From: Hellea sp965224755
GTDB lineage: Bacteria; Pseudomonadota; Alphaproteobacteria; Caulobacterales; Maricaulaceae
Reading direction: 5' to 3'
Length of the DNA: 64,000 nt
Assembly (NCBI GenBank): GCA_965224755.1
Contig: OZ245061.1
Coordinates: forward strand, 1,426,001 to 1,490,000
Below are positions 51,470 to 60,418 of the stretch, piece by piece (the stretch's first letter is position 1; every line of letters starts with the position of its first letter). The notes under the pieces were generated by a model. The model saw only the letters and a program-made list of their open reading frames with translations, made no database searches and was not told the origin of the DNA. Made by a program: the position numbers and the translations under genes.

Positions 51470-52444
51470 ATGGCTTCCATACGTCCTTTTGACGATATAC
51501 GTGCACTCATCGAAACCATGCCGCAGGCTGACGCTGCTGCTGCCCAAGCCGTGCGCGATATTGTCTCAGATTTTGGCGATAATCTGAAACCGCTGGGCCG
51601 GAATGCGAACTATCTTGCTTGGCTTGCGGAGTGGCAGGGCAAAGCTCCCAGCATTGATCGTCCGTTAATTGCCGTATTTGCAGGGTCTCACGGCGTAGCG
51701 GGTAGCGTCTTTGGTGAGGATATTATTTCGAGCGCGCAAGCCCGCGTCAAAAGCCTGACAGAAGGCGCGGCGGGCGTGCGCGGGATTGCGGCTTCCTTGC
51801 AAGCCGCGTTTAAAGTCTATGAGCTCGGTATTGAACACCCAAGTGCTGATTTTACGTCCGAGCCTTCTCTTAGCGAAGGCGACTGCGCGGCGGCGATAGC
51901 TTTCGGCATGGAAGTCGTGGCCGAAGGCGCGGATATCATCGCGCTGGGCAATGCAGGCTTTGGCGCAGCGACGGCGGCGGCAGGTATCGCCCGCGGGCTT
52001 TACGGCGGCGCGGCGAAATATTGGGCAGGCGGCGAGGGCGATGCGGCCATGCGCCGGGTGGAGGCAGTTCGCGCAGGTGCCAAGCTGCATAAAGACCACC
52101 TTTCCGACCCGCTTGAAGTCCTGCGCCGATTTGGCGGGCGTGATATTGCCGGCATGGTCGGGGCTATTCTGGCCGCGCGGCATCAGGCCATTCCGGTTAT
52201 TCTCGACGGTTATGTTGTCTGCGCGGCGGCGGCGGTTCTGCATAAGCTTGATCCTGCCTCTATCGCCCATTGCATGGCGGGTCATGTCTCGGCTGAGCCC
52301 GCGCATCAGGCTTTGCTTGACCGTCTGGATTTAAAGCCGATGCTTGATCTCGGCATAGGGCTTGGCGACGGCACAGGGGCGGCTTTTGCTCTTGGAACGC
52401 TGCGTGCATCTGTTCAAGCTTTAGCCACGTTGAAAAAGACGTAA
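51470..52444 (+). CDS. cobT: Nicotinate-nucleotide-dimethylbenzimidazole phosphoribosyltransferase-like
   Basis: A 324-residue CobT homologue, the enzyme that makes alpha-ribazole phosphate for the lower ligand of cobalamin. VFAGSHGVAGSVFG, the IALGNAGFGAATAAA stretch and the closing LGIGLGDGTGAAFAL are in family order. In well-studied CobT the last motif has a catalytic Glu (LGEGTGA); here it is Asp300, and the GIGNTT-type segment is also altered. No other cobalamin gene is nearby. A divergent or specialised CobT is therefore possible. Confidence 0.8.
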   Translation: MASIRPFDDIRALIETMPQADAAAAQAVRDIVSDFGDNLKPLGRNANYLAWLAEWQGKAPSIDRPLIAVFAGSHGVAGSVFGEDIISSAQARVKSLTEGAAGVRGIAASLQAAFKVYELGIEHPSADFTSEPSLSEGDCAAAIAFGMEVVAEGADIIALGNAGFGAATAAAGIARGLYGGAAKYWAGGEGDAAMRRVEAVRAGAKLHKDHLSDPLEVLRRFGGRDIAGMVGAILAARHQAIPVILDGYVVCAAAAVLHKLDPASIAHCMAGHVSAEPAHQALLDRLDLKPMLDLGIGLGDGTGAAFALGTLRASVQALATLKKT

Positions 52445-52485
52445 TTTTGGAATTTATTGCCCGCGCGGCAACCCTATGAGGCCTT

Positions 52486-53550
52486 ATGTCTATTTTCTCC
52501 CATCCTGATTTTGACGACCATGAGGGCGTCTATTGTTTCTCTGACCCCGCGAGCGGGTTGCGCAGCTATATCGCCGTTCACAATACAAATCGCGGCCCGT
52601 CCAGCGGCGGTACGCGGTTTTGGAACTACGCCAATGACGCCGAGGCTCTGACCGATGTCCTGCGCCTCTCCCGCGCGATGAGTTATAAAAACGCCATGGC
52701 CGAAATTCCGCTCGGCGGCGGCAAGGGCGTCATAATAAAACCCGAAGGCGAATTTGACAGGGGTGCTTTATTTGCCGCCTATGGCCGCGCGGTCGAGAAA
52801 GTCGGCGGGCAATATATCACCGCCGAAGATGTCGGTGTTTCGCCTGAAGATATGCGGGTCATCAAGACGCAAACCGATTATGTCGCGGGACTTGACGACG
52901 GCGACGCGGCGTCGGGCGATCCCTCGCCGCATACGGCGGACGGTATTTTTCGCGGGCTTGAAGTTGCGGTGAAACATAAACTCGGCGTTGAGGGTGTTGG
53001 CGGATTGGTTGTCGCCGTGCAGGGCCTCGGTCATGTCGGCTATAATCTGGCGCAGCGCCTTCATAAGGCAGGAGCAAGATTAATCGTTGCTGATATCAAC
53101 GAAGCCGCTACGGCAAAGGCTGCAGAAAAACTGAAAGCGACAATCGTTTCCACTGATGCAATCCACGCTCAAGAAGCCGATATCTTCGCGCCTTGTGCCT
53201 TAGGCGGAGCGATCAACGAAGACACAATAGAGGATATTCAAGCCTATATCATCGGCGGCGCGGCCAATAATCAACTCAAAACGGGGGATATGGGCGCGGC
53301 GCTGATGGACAGAGATATCCTCTATTGCCCCGATTATGTGCTCAATGCCGGCGGCATTATAAATGTCGCCTCGGAAGTTTCGGGAACTTATGATTATGAT
53401 TGGGTGGACAGGAAGCTAGAGGGCTTGCGGGCAACATTGCAAGAGGTGTTTGACCGCTCCGATAAGATGGGAAGGCCGACAAATGAAGTGGCAGACGCCA
53501 TGGCGAGAGAGCGTTTGGTAGTGTGCAAAAGTAAGGCAGTTATGGCTTGA
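52486..53550 (+). CDS. Leu/Val/Phe-type amino acid dehydrogenase
   Basis: NAD-dependent oxidative deaminase of 354 residues (Glu/Leu/Phe/Val dehydrogenase family). The catalytic Lys is in PLGGGKGVII, the conserved GGQYITAEDVGVS follows, the Rossmann motif is VQGLGHVGYNLAQ and the NAD site ends with GGAANNQL and NAGGIINVASE. The SGGTRFW segment marks the Leu/Val side of the family. It probably starts branched-chain amino acid breakdown. It starts 42 bases after cobT. Confidence 0.9.
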   Translation: MSIFSHPDFDDHEGVYCFSDPASGLRSYIAVHNTNRGPSSGGTRFWNYANDAEALTDVLRLSRAMSYKNAMAEIPLGGGKGVIIKPEGEFDRGALFAAYGRAVEKVGGQYITAEDVGVSPEDMRVIKTQTDYVAGLDDGDAASGDPSPHTADGIFRGLEVAVKHKLGVEGVGGLVVAVQGLGHVGYNLAQRLHKAGARLIVADINEAATAKAAEKLKATIVSTDAIHAQEADIFAPCALGGAINEDTIEDIQAYIIGGAANNQLKTGDMGAALMDRDILYCPDYVLNAGGIINVASEVSGTYDYDWVDRKLEGLRATLQEVFDRSDKMGRPTNEVADAMARERLVVCKSKAVMA

Positions 53551-53697
53551 GCCAACGACTTACTGGTAGTGGTACATATCCAATCTTAGTGGAAATAGAT
53601 ATGATTGCTGGCCAGTGGAATGAATAATTCCGCTCGACAAAACCAGTGACGTAGGAACACCTTGGCACTTTGGCAGGGGGCCTTGCCAAATTACTCC

Positions 53698-54033
53698 CTA
53701 GCGTTTCAGCTTTTTTAAACCGTGCGTGATTCCTGCGGCCAAGACTTTGGCTGACAGGCGGAACCATGCGAACATCACGAAAAGCACAAAGCAGAGAGTG
53801 ATGACCGTTGTCAGGCCGTTGGTTACGAGTTGAGAGTCATAATTCATTAGCAAAAGCGCGTTGGAACTCCCTGAAAGCGAAGCTATCGCGACGAGGAAAC
53901 CCCAGAAACCGACCCAGTAAAAATTGATCAATTCGTTTTTCTGAGGAAATACCGTAATTGGCACAAAAAACAGGGCCGCTACCGCAATGGTAATGCCAAA
54001 CATAATAACCGGGGGGAGAATCTGTGCCAACAT
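53698..54033 (-). CDS. Small membrane protein of unknown function
   Basis: A 111-residue protein with three hydrophobic segments (PPVIMFGITIAVAALFFVPI, WVGFWGFLVAIASL and TTVITLCFVLFVMFAWF) and a basic tail. I do not recognise it. It lies 66 bases past prfC, on the same strand and upstream of it in transcription order. Confidence 0.6.
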   Translation of the reverse strand: MLAQILPPVIMFGITIAVAALFFVPITVFPQKNELINFYWVGFWGFLVAIASLSGSSNALLLMNYDSQLVTNGLTTVITLCFVLFVMFAWFRLSAKVLAAGITHGLKKLKR

Positions 54034-54099
54034 GAACCGTAATCTACCTTTTCGTCTGATATTCTATAAAGCAGAGGCAAATGGCGGGCCAGTTACGGT

Positions 54100-55689
54100 T
54101 TAGTTACGTTCCTTCGTCGTTAAAAAGCGGATATCGGGGTTTTTTTCTTGGGCGTAGCCAACATCCCAGGCGGATTTGGCCAAAAATACAGGCGCGCCGT
54201 CAATATCTTCGCCCATTGAGCCTTGGCTCTTATCTATGAAGGCTTGGAGCTTCGCGGGGTCATCGCAGGCCAGCCAGCGGGCGGTTTGGTAGAGGGGGAC
54301 TTCGAAAGTGACCTCAAGGCCATATTCGGTTTTTATCCGCTCGCGCATCACGTCAATTTGCAAGGATCCGACCGCGCCGACAATCATATCCGCGCCGATA
54401 GCGGGTTTGAACAATTGGGTAACGCCTTCTTCGGCGAGGGATTCGAGCGCTTTTCTAAGATGCTTGGCCTTGAGCGGATCGGCGAGTCTCGCGCGGCGCA
54501 AAATTTCGGGCGCGAAATTCGGAATGCCTGCAAATCTTATCTTGCCCGATTCCGATAGGCTATCGCCGACCCGCAAAGCCCCGTGATTGGGAATGCCAAT
54601 AACATCCCCGGCATAGGCATGTTCCGCCAGCTCGCGGTCTTGGGCGAAAAACAGAATAGGATTATGCACCGAGATGGTTTTATTATCGGCGGTTTTGAGC
54701 TTCATCCCGCGCTTGAACTCCCCCGAACACAGCCGCAGAAAGGCGACGCGGTCACGGTGGTTCAGGTCCATATTGGCCTGCACCTTAAACACAAAGCCTG
54801 CGACTTCTTTTGACGTGGGCAGTATTTCGGTTGGCTTCCCGGCCTTGGTGCATGTTTCAGGCTGAGGCCCGGGGCATAACTCGGCGAGGGCGTCGATAAG
54901 CTCGCGCACACCGAATTTGCGCAGGGCCGAGCCGAAATAGACCGGCGTCATATGGCCTTCGCGAAAGCTTTGCTCATTAAAGCTCGGATATTCTTTGGCC
55001 AGCTCTTGTTCTTCAGTGAATTCTTCTAACAGATCATCATTGTCAAAATGGGTTTTGATAGCCTCGCTGCCCATCTCTATCCATCTATGTTCGCCGCCAT
55101 CTTCGGGTTTTACAAAGCCGAGGAATTTCCCGCTTCTTAGGTCAGAAACGCCGCGAAAGCGCCGCCCCGAGCCTGCGGGCCACTGCATCGGCACCACGTC
55201 CAGCGCCAGCTTATCCTCAATCTCAGCAATGATCTCGAACGTGTCCCGGGCTTCGCGGTCAAGCTTGTTTATGAATGTCACAATCGGAATATCGCGCAGG
55301 CGGCAGACCTCAAAAAGCTTCAGCGTTTGCGGCTCGATACCCTTGGCCGCGTCAAGCACCATAACGGCGCAATCAGCCGCCGTCAGTGTGCGGTAAGTAT
55401 CTTCGGAGAAATCCTCATGGCCCGGCGTATCGAGCAGGTTGAAGATAAGCCCGGCATGTTCAAAGGTCATGACGGATGAGCTGACCGAAATCCCGCGTTC
55501 CTGTTCGATTTTCATCCAGTCCGATTGTGTGCGCCGGGCCTGTCCCCGCGCCGCCACTTGTCCGGCCTGATGGATAGCGCCGGCGGCCAATAGCATATTC
55601 TCGGTCAAAGTCGTCTTACCCGCATCAGGGTGAGAGATAATCGCAAAAACGCGGCGTTTATTCGGTTCGGTTTCGAGAGCCTTGGACAT
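54100..55689 (-). CDS. prfC: Peptide chain release factor 3
   Basis: GTPase of 529 residues that recycles RF1/RF2 from the ribosome. The ATG at 55689 (MSKALET) is the family start; a 129-codon in-frame extension upstream runs antisense through the DUF1704 gene. G1 ISHPDAGKTTLTEN, G3 LLDTPGHEDFSEDTYR and G4 TFINKLDREARD are clear, followed by the beta-barrel domain 2 and domain 3 of RF3 length. Confidence 0.96.
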   Translation of the reverse strand: MSKALETEPNKRRVFAIISHPDAGKTTLTENMLLAAGAIHQAGQVAARGQARRTQSDWMKIEQERGISVSSSVMTFEHAGLIFNLLDTPGHEDFSEDTYRTLTAADCAVMVLDAAKGIEPQTLKLFEVCRLRDIPIVTFINKLDREARDTFEIIAEIEDKLALDVVPMQWPAGSGRRFRGVSDLRSGKFLGFVKPEDGGEHRWIEMGSEAIKTHFDNDDLLEEFTEEQELAKEYPSFNEQSFREGHMTPVYFGSALRKFGVRELIDALAELCPGPQPETCTKAGKPTEILPTSKEVAGFVFKVQANMDLNHRDRVAFLRLCSGEFKRGMKLKTADNKTISVHNPILFFAQDRELAEHAYAGDVIGIPNHGALRVGDSLSESGKIRFAGIPNFAPEILRRARLADPLKAKHLRKALESLAEEGVTQLFKPAIGADMIVGAVGSLQIDVMRERIKTEYGLEVTFEVPLYQTARWLACDDPAKLQAFIDKSQGSMGEDIDGAPVFLAKSAWDVGYAQEKNPDIRFLTTKERN

Positions 55690-55774
55690 GGGCTCCACAT
55701 AGGGCGCGTTGCCTCTATCGGCAAGGCCGTTTTGTGGCTGGACAAAACAGATGGGTTTTGTCACCACAGGGGCG

Positions 55775-57061
55775 ATGGAAAAATTATCCCGAGACCATTT
55801 CAAAGAAGCTAAAAACGCAGGCCGGGCGCTTAACCTTGCCGCTAAATCTATGCAAATCCTGAAATCTGTGTCGTGGGATGACGGGCAGAAAGACAGATTT
55901 CTAAAACAGGGCAAAATGCCCAATCCTGAATATGCGGCCATTGATGTCTCGGAGCCGCGCCGCTTGATTGCGCAGGCCCGCAGCCATATTGACGGGAACC
56001 ATGTCGTTTTTGAATGGCTCGGACGGCTGGCGGATACTTTAGACACAACAACGCACTTGATTTCCGCGCGCGGCACGCCCGAATTTTACCAGCATTCGGC
56101 TGAGCTTTACGGACGGCCAACCCGGCTGATGCTGGATAAGAAAACCCGCGTGATTGACCTTGCCCGCCATATGGACGGCACGCTGGACGGGCTGGATTTT
56201 TCCAAATTGGTGGTCGAGGGTTATGAAACCCATTTGTCGGCCTCTGAATTTGCCAAAGAACTTGAAAGCAAGCTCGCCCATCATTTCGGCGACGCCGCTC
56301 CGGTGATTGAACTCTCCGATACGCTCTCGGCCAAAGCTGTAGCGGGCCGCGCCCGTATCCGTGTGCGCAATACGGCGAGCTTTACCGAGCGCGATATAGA
56401 GCAGCTCCTCCAGCATGAAGCGCTTATCCATACGGCGACAGCTTTGAACGGACGGGCGCAGCCGCATTTCAAAATTCTGGGCCGCGCCCATGCCGGGACG
56501 ACCGAGATTCAAGAAGGCCTCGCCGTCTTTGCCGAAATCATTAGCGGCGCGATGGACCCGCAACGCTTTCGCCGTTTGTCTGACCGGGTCATCGCTATTC
56601 AAATGTCGATTGACGGCGCGGATTTCAAAGAGGTGTTCGAGTTTTATAATGACCGTATAGGCGATCCGGATCAGGCTTTTGAGAATACGCGGCGTATCTT
56701 TCGCGGCGGGGTGCTGACGGGCGGCGCGCCTTTTACCAAGGATATGGTCTATCTTAACGGTCTTTTGCGGGTGCATAATTTCATGCGCACAGTGGTCAAG
56801 CTTGGCCGCGCCGATCTTATCCGTATTTTGTTTAGCGGAAAAATGGATTTGGAAGATGTCCCGGCGCTCGCGCAAATGGCCGCCTCGGGCCGCATGAGAA
56901 CCCCAAAATTTATGCCGCCTTGGGCCAAAGATTTGCGTTTTGTGGTTAGCTATATGGCCTATTCGGGATTCTTGAACCAAGTCAAAATGCCCGGCTTTCA
57001 GGCCTATTACGAAGACGCGCTCGAAGACGTGCCAATTGTTTGGGATTTCGCGGGCAAATAA
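55775..57061 (+). CDS. DUF1704 (QEGLA-motif) metallopeptidase-like protein
   Basis: A 428-residue protein from the ATG at 55775 (behind AGGGG; in-frame TTG and ATG codons lie up to 66 bases upstream). It belongs to the family annotated as flavohemoglobin expression-modulating QEGLA-motif protein. The HExxxH zinc motif is in LQHEALIHTAT and the family tag in TTEIQEGLAVFAE. Eukaryotic relatives (MATCAP, TMCP) are carboxypeptidases that remove C-terminal Tyr from tubulin; the bacterial substrate is unknown. It is divergent from prfC, 85 bases apart. Confidence 0.82.
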   Translation: MEKLSRDHFKEAKNAGRALNLAAKSMQILKSVSWDDGQKDRFLKQGKMPNPEYAAIDVSEPRRLIAQARSHIDGNHVVFEWLGRLADTLDTTTHLISARGTPEFYQHSAELYGRPTRLMLDKKTRVIDLARHMDGTLDGLDFSKLVVEGYETHLSASEFAKELESKLAHHFGDAAPVIELSDTLSAKAVAGRARIRVRNTASFTERDIEQLLQHEALIHTATALNGRAQPHFKILGRAHAGTTEIQEGLAVFAEIISGAMDPQRFRRLSDRVIAIQMSIDGADFKEVFEFYNDRIGDPDQAFENTRRIFRGGVLTGGAPFTKDMVYLNGLLRVHNFMRTVVKLGRADLIRILFSGKMDLEDVPALAQMAASGRMRTPKFMPPWAKDLRFVVSYMAYSGFLNQVKMPGFQAYYEDALEDVPIVWDFAGK

Positions 57062-57081
57062 GAATAGATAATCTTAAAACT

Positions 57082-57924
57082 TTATCCTTCACGCCGACTC
57101 AAAAACGCCAATCTTTCAAATAGATGCACATCTTGCTCGTTTTTGAGGAGCGCGCCATGGAGGGGCGGGATCAGTTTTTTTGGATCGGTTTGTTTTAGGG
57201 TTTCTGGGTCAATGTCTTCAACCAGTAACAATTTTAGCCAGTCGAGCAATTCACTCGTGCTCGGTTTCTTTTTCAGGCCGGGCATGGCGCGGACTTCGTA
57301 GAAGCGTTTCATGGCCGCGCTTAGTAATCTCGGCTTTATCCCGGGGAAATGGACTTCGACGATTTGGGCCATGGTCTCATCGTCCGGGAATTGGATATAG
57401 TGGAAGAAACAGCGGCGCAGAAAGGCGTCCGGCAGGTCTTTTTCATTATTTGAGGTGATGATGATGATCGGGCGCTGTTTGGCGGTGATAGTCTCGCCCG
57501 TCTCGTAAACATGAAAGCTCATCTTATCGAGTTCGTGGAGTAGATCATTGGGAAATTCTATATCAGCCTTGTCGATCTCGTCAATCAGCAGGATCGGGCG
57601 GGTATCGCTCTCGAAAGCCTCCCATAATTTACCCTTACTAATATAGTTGGAAATATCGTGTACGCGTTTTTCGCCGAGCTGGCTGTCGCGCAAACGGGCC
57701 ACTGCGTCATATTCATAGAGGCCCTGCTGGGCTTTGGTCGTGGATTTGATGTTCCATTCGAGGAGAGGCACGCCCAGCCCGCGGGAAATTTCATGGGCCA
57801 AAACGGTTTTGCCTGTGCCGGGCTCGCCTTTAATCAGCAGAGGCCGCTCCAGCGTAATTGCAGCATTAACCGCCATTTTTAAGTCTTGCGTGGCGACGTA
57901 GTTCTTTGTGCCTTCAAACTTCAT
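57082..57924 (-). CDS. moxR: MoxR-family AAA+ ATPase
   Basis: A 280-residue AAA+ chaperone. GAGGAT stands eight bases before the ATG at 57924. Walker A GEPGTGKT is at residues 33-40, Walker B PILLIDEIDKAD, sensor 1 IITSNNEKDLPDAF and the arginine region LRRCFFHYIQFPD follow. MoxR ATPases act with VWA proteins to mature or modify enzyme complexes. In this organism the CoxE-like VWA gene lies 53 kb away (2838-4025). Confidence 0.92.
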   Translation of the reverse strand: MKFEGTKNYVATQDLKMAVNAAITLERPLLIKGEPGTGKTVLAHEISRGLGVPLLEWNIKSTTKAQQGLYEYDAVARLRDSQLGEKRVHDISNYISKGKLWEAFESDTRPILLIDEIDKADIEFPNDLLHELDKMSFHVYETGETITAKQRPIIIITSNNEKDLPDAFLRRCFFHYIQFPDDETMAQIVEVHFPGIKPRLLSAAMKRFYEVRAMPGLKKKPSTSELLDWLKLLLVEDIDPETLKQTDPKKLIPPLHGALLKNEQDVHLFERLAFLSRREG

Positions 57925-58125
57925 AATCATATCCTCGTTGCCTGCTCAATAAGCGGGGGCGAGAGGAGTTACAAGCTTGTAATTTCACTCACAATTATTT
58001 GTGCGAAATCAGGTTGCTACGGATAAGTCCTCGCGATATAGCGCGCTCACAACGCGGCCATATTAACGAGTCGCGACTAACGAATGGGAACAGTTTTTGC
58101 ATCAGAGTTAGGGATTGAGAGCGAC

Positions 58126-58563
58126 ATGGCTATTGCGAAAAAGACAAAAAAACCCGTCAGGCTGCCGAAAGGCTATGCGCCTTCGGAAGACGAAAAATTC
58201 ATGAGCCCGAAGCAGAAGGAATATTTCCGCCAAAAACTGCTGGCGTGGAAAGCAGAAGTGGTTGAGCAGACCAAGGAAACAGTGGCCTATCTGCAACGGG
58301 AGAATGTTTCCTACCCTGACCCTGTGGATACGGCAGCGGCCAATGCGGACCGCCAATTGGAACTGCGTACCAAAGACCGTTTGCGCAAACTTGTCGCCCA
58401 AATTGACAAAGCCCTGTATAGAATTAAAGACGGCTCTTATGGCTTTTGCGAAGAAACGGGCGACCCGATCCGGCTAAAACGCCTCGAAGTCCGCCTTACT
58501 GCGAAACTTTCACTCGAAGCGCAGGAAATGCACGAGCGCGGAGAACGCGTCCGGGCGGGATGA
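58126..58563 (+). CDS. dksA: DksA-type RNA polymerase-binding regulator, Cys-poor
   Basis: A 145-residue transcription factor that works with ppGpp on rRNA and amino acid promoters. The ATG at 58126 is preferred; an ATG at 58084 would add 14 residues. The long coiled-coil (YFRQKLLAWKAEVVEQTKETVAYL) carries the acidic tip DPVDTAAANAD. The zinc-finger region has only one Cys (SYGFCEETGDPIRL, Cys108) where E. coli DksA has four, as in other alphaproteobacterial homologues, so it should not need zinc. Confidence 0.92.
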   Translation: MAIAKKTKKPVRLPKGYAPSEDEKFMSPKQKEYFRQKLLAWKAEVVEQTKETVAYLQRENVSYPDPVDTAAANADRQLELRTKDRLRKLVAQIDKALYRIKDGSYGFCEETGDPIRLKRLEVRLTAKLSLEAQEMHERGERVRAG

Positions 58564-58578
58564 CAATGTATTTTGGGG

Positions 58579-60414
58579 CTAACCTTTACTTGCCACCCAG
58601 CTATCTACCCGTTCTTCCATGACGTTAAGCGGCACGGCGCCCGCAGCTAAAATCACGTCGTGATATTCGCGGATGTCGAACTTATCGCCTAGCTGCTCTT
58701 TGGCCTCTTCGCGCAGGTCTAATATCTTGATCATGCCAATTTTATAGGCTGTGGCTTGGCCGGGCATAACGATATAACGTTCAATGGCTTTGGTGCAGTC
58801 ATTTACAGGATTGGGCGTGTTATCGGTCAGATATTTAATAGCCTCTTCGCGTGTCCATTTTTTGTCGTGCAGGCCTGTATCGACGACGAGCCGCGCGGCG
58901 CGCCAAAGCTCCATCGCTAGACGGCCAAAATCGGAATAGGGATCCGCGTAAAACCCCATCTCTTTGGGGAGATATTCGCTATAGAGTCCCCAGCCTTCCG
59001 AATAGGCCGTATAGCCGCCGAATTTACGAAATTTCGGAATGCCGTCCAACTCCTGCGCGATGGAGAGCTGCATATGATGGCCCGGAATGCCTTCATGATA
59101 GGCGAGGGCTTCCATCTGGTATTTCGGCATGTCCTCGATTTTATAAAGATTGGCGTAATAATAGCCGGGACGCGAGCCATCGGCGGCGGGGCGGTTATAA
59201 AAGGCTTTACTGCCCGCTTTTTCGCGGAAAGCTTCAACGCGTTTGACTTCGAGGTCTGCTTTGGGCGTGCGCAGGAAGACATCATCAAGCCGTGTTTTCA
59301 TCACGTCGATAATGCGCGTGGCTTCTTTCAGGTAAGCTTCGCGGCCGGCATCGCTATCCTCATAGGTAAAGCGCGGTTCGTCTTGAAGATATTGGAAGAA
59401 GTCTTGTAACGAGCCTTCATATTCGACCTTTTCCATGATGTCGCGCATTTCGCCGTGGATGCGGGCGACTTCGGAGAGGCCGAGATCGTGTATGTCTTCG
59501 GCGCTCATATCGGTCGTGGTCATACGATTGAGACGGTAGGCGTAAAACTCAGCGCCATCGGTTAGTTTCCACGCCCCGTCATCAGTTGTTGTTAGCTTTT
59601 CCTGCCGCTTCATTTCGGTGACCAGCGCGGCGTAAGCGGGTTTAACCGATGTCAGCAGCGCCGCGATAGCGCTGGCGTATAACTCTTCTTTCTCGACATC
59701 TTCAAGTTCAAGTTTTTCGACCTTTTTCTTAAAGTCCGCGAGCATCAGATTGAGATCATCACCGTCGTCAAAAGGCGCGCCGGTGACAATATTTTCCGCC
59801 GTTTTGACGACATGGCCATAGACAAATTCCGGCGGCATGATGCCTTTAGCGGCGCTGGCTTTGGAGTTCTTCAAAACCCCGCCGAGATAAGCTTCAACGC
59901 CCTCAAGACGTTTCACATAGTTCTTGGCATCTTCAATATTATCAATGCGGTGATTATTGATCAGGAATGCAGGAATGCCGGAATGAACGCCAAACATCTG
60001 GTTGAATGGGTAGCCATAATGCCACCACTTATCGCCGTCCAGCTGGTCTTCGGATTGCTGCATATAGAGACGATAGGACAGCTTATGCGACTCATCGAGA
60101 TTGGCGGGATCAAAATTAGCTTTTAGCTCTTCCATATCCTGCCGTGTGCTATCAAGCTGTTCGAGCGCGAAGGCGCGGCTGGGATTGTTCCATTCATCCA
60201 TACGCTCTTTAATGCCGAGCTGCGCCATGAATTGCGGATATTGTTTCACGCCCTCCGTAAATTTAGCCTCAAACCATTCATCCAGTTTGGCGTTGATATC
60301 CTCATTTTGCATCGCGGCTGCCGCTGTCTCGGCGGCTTTGGTTGATGTCGTATCAGGCGGCTGGCAGGCGGTGAGGGCCAGAACTGAAAAGCCTAGAAGT
60401 AGATATTTGCGCAT
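58579..60414 (-). CDS. DUF885 lipoprotein, probable metallopeptidase (downstream copy)
   Basis: A 611-residue secreted protein from the ATG at 60414, four bases before the stop of its upstream paralogue. Lipobox VLALTACQPP; the metal-binding-like motif YHEGIPGHHMQLSIAQE is in the C-terminal third, followed by a YSEGWGLYSEYLPKEMG segment. DUF885 proteins are thought to be zinc peptidases; activity is not established for this one. It is about half identical by eye to the next gene. Confidence 0.85.
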   Translation of the reverse strand: MRKYLLLGFSVLALTACQPPDTTSTKAAETAAAAMQNEDINAKLDEWFEAKFTEGVKQYPQFMAQLGIKERMDEWNNPSRAFALEQLDSTRQDMEELKANFDPANLDESHKLSYRLYMQQSEDQLDGDKWWHYGYPFNQMFGVHSGIPAFLINNHRIDNIEDAKNYVKRLEGVEAYLGGVLKNSKASAAKGIMPPEFVYGHVVKTAENIVTGAPFDDGDDLNLMLADFKKKVEKLELEDVEKEELYASAIAALLTSVKPAYAALVTEMKRQEKLTTTDDGAWKLTDGAEFYAYRLNRMTTTDMSAEDIHDLGLSEVARIHGEMRDIMEKVEYEGSLQDFFQYLQDEPRFTYEDSDAGREAYLKEATRIIDVMKTRLDDVFLRTPKADLEVKRVEAFREKAGSKAFYNRPAADGSRPGYYYANLYKIEDMPKYQMEALAYHEGIPGHHMQLSIAQELDGIPKFRKFGGYTAYSEGWGLYSEYLPKEMGFYADPYSDFGRLAMELWRAARLVVDTGLHDKKWTREEAIKYLTDNTPNPVNDCTKAIERYIVMPGQATAYKIGMIKILDLREEAKEQLGDKFDIREYHDVILAAGAVPLNVMEERVDSWVASKG

Positions 60415-60418
60415 AGTT

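Noticed and set aside
55690..56076. Long N-terminal extension of prfC
   Set aside because: The 129 extra codons run antisense through the DUF1704 gene, lack similarity to RF3, and MSKALET at 55689 is the normal start.
56039..56980. 313-codon open frame on the minus strand
   Set aside because: It lies entirely opposite the DUF1704 gene; its composition (many His, Arg, Met) is that of an antisense shadow.
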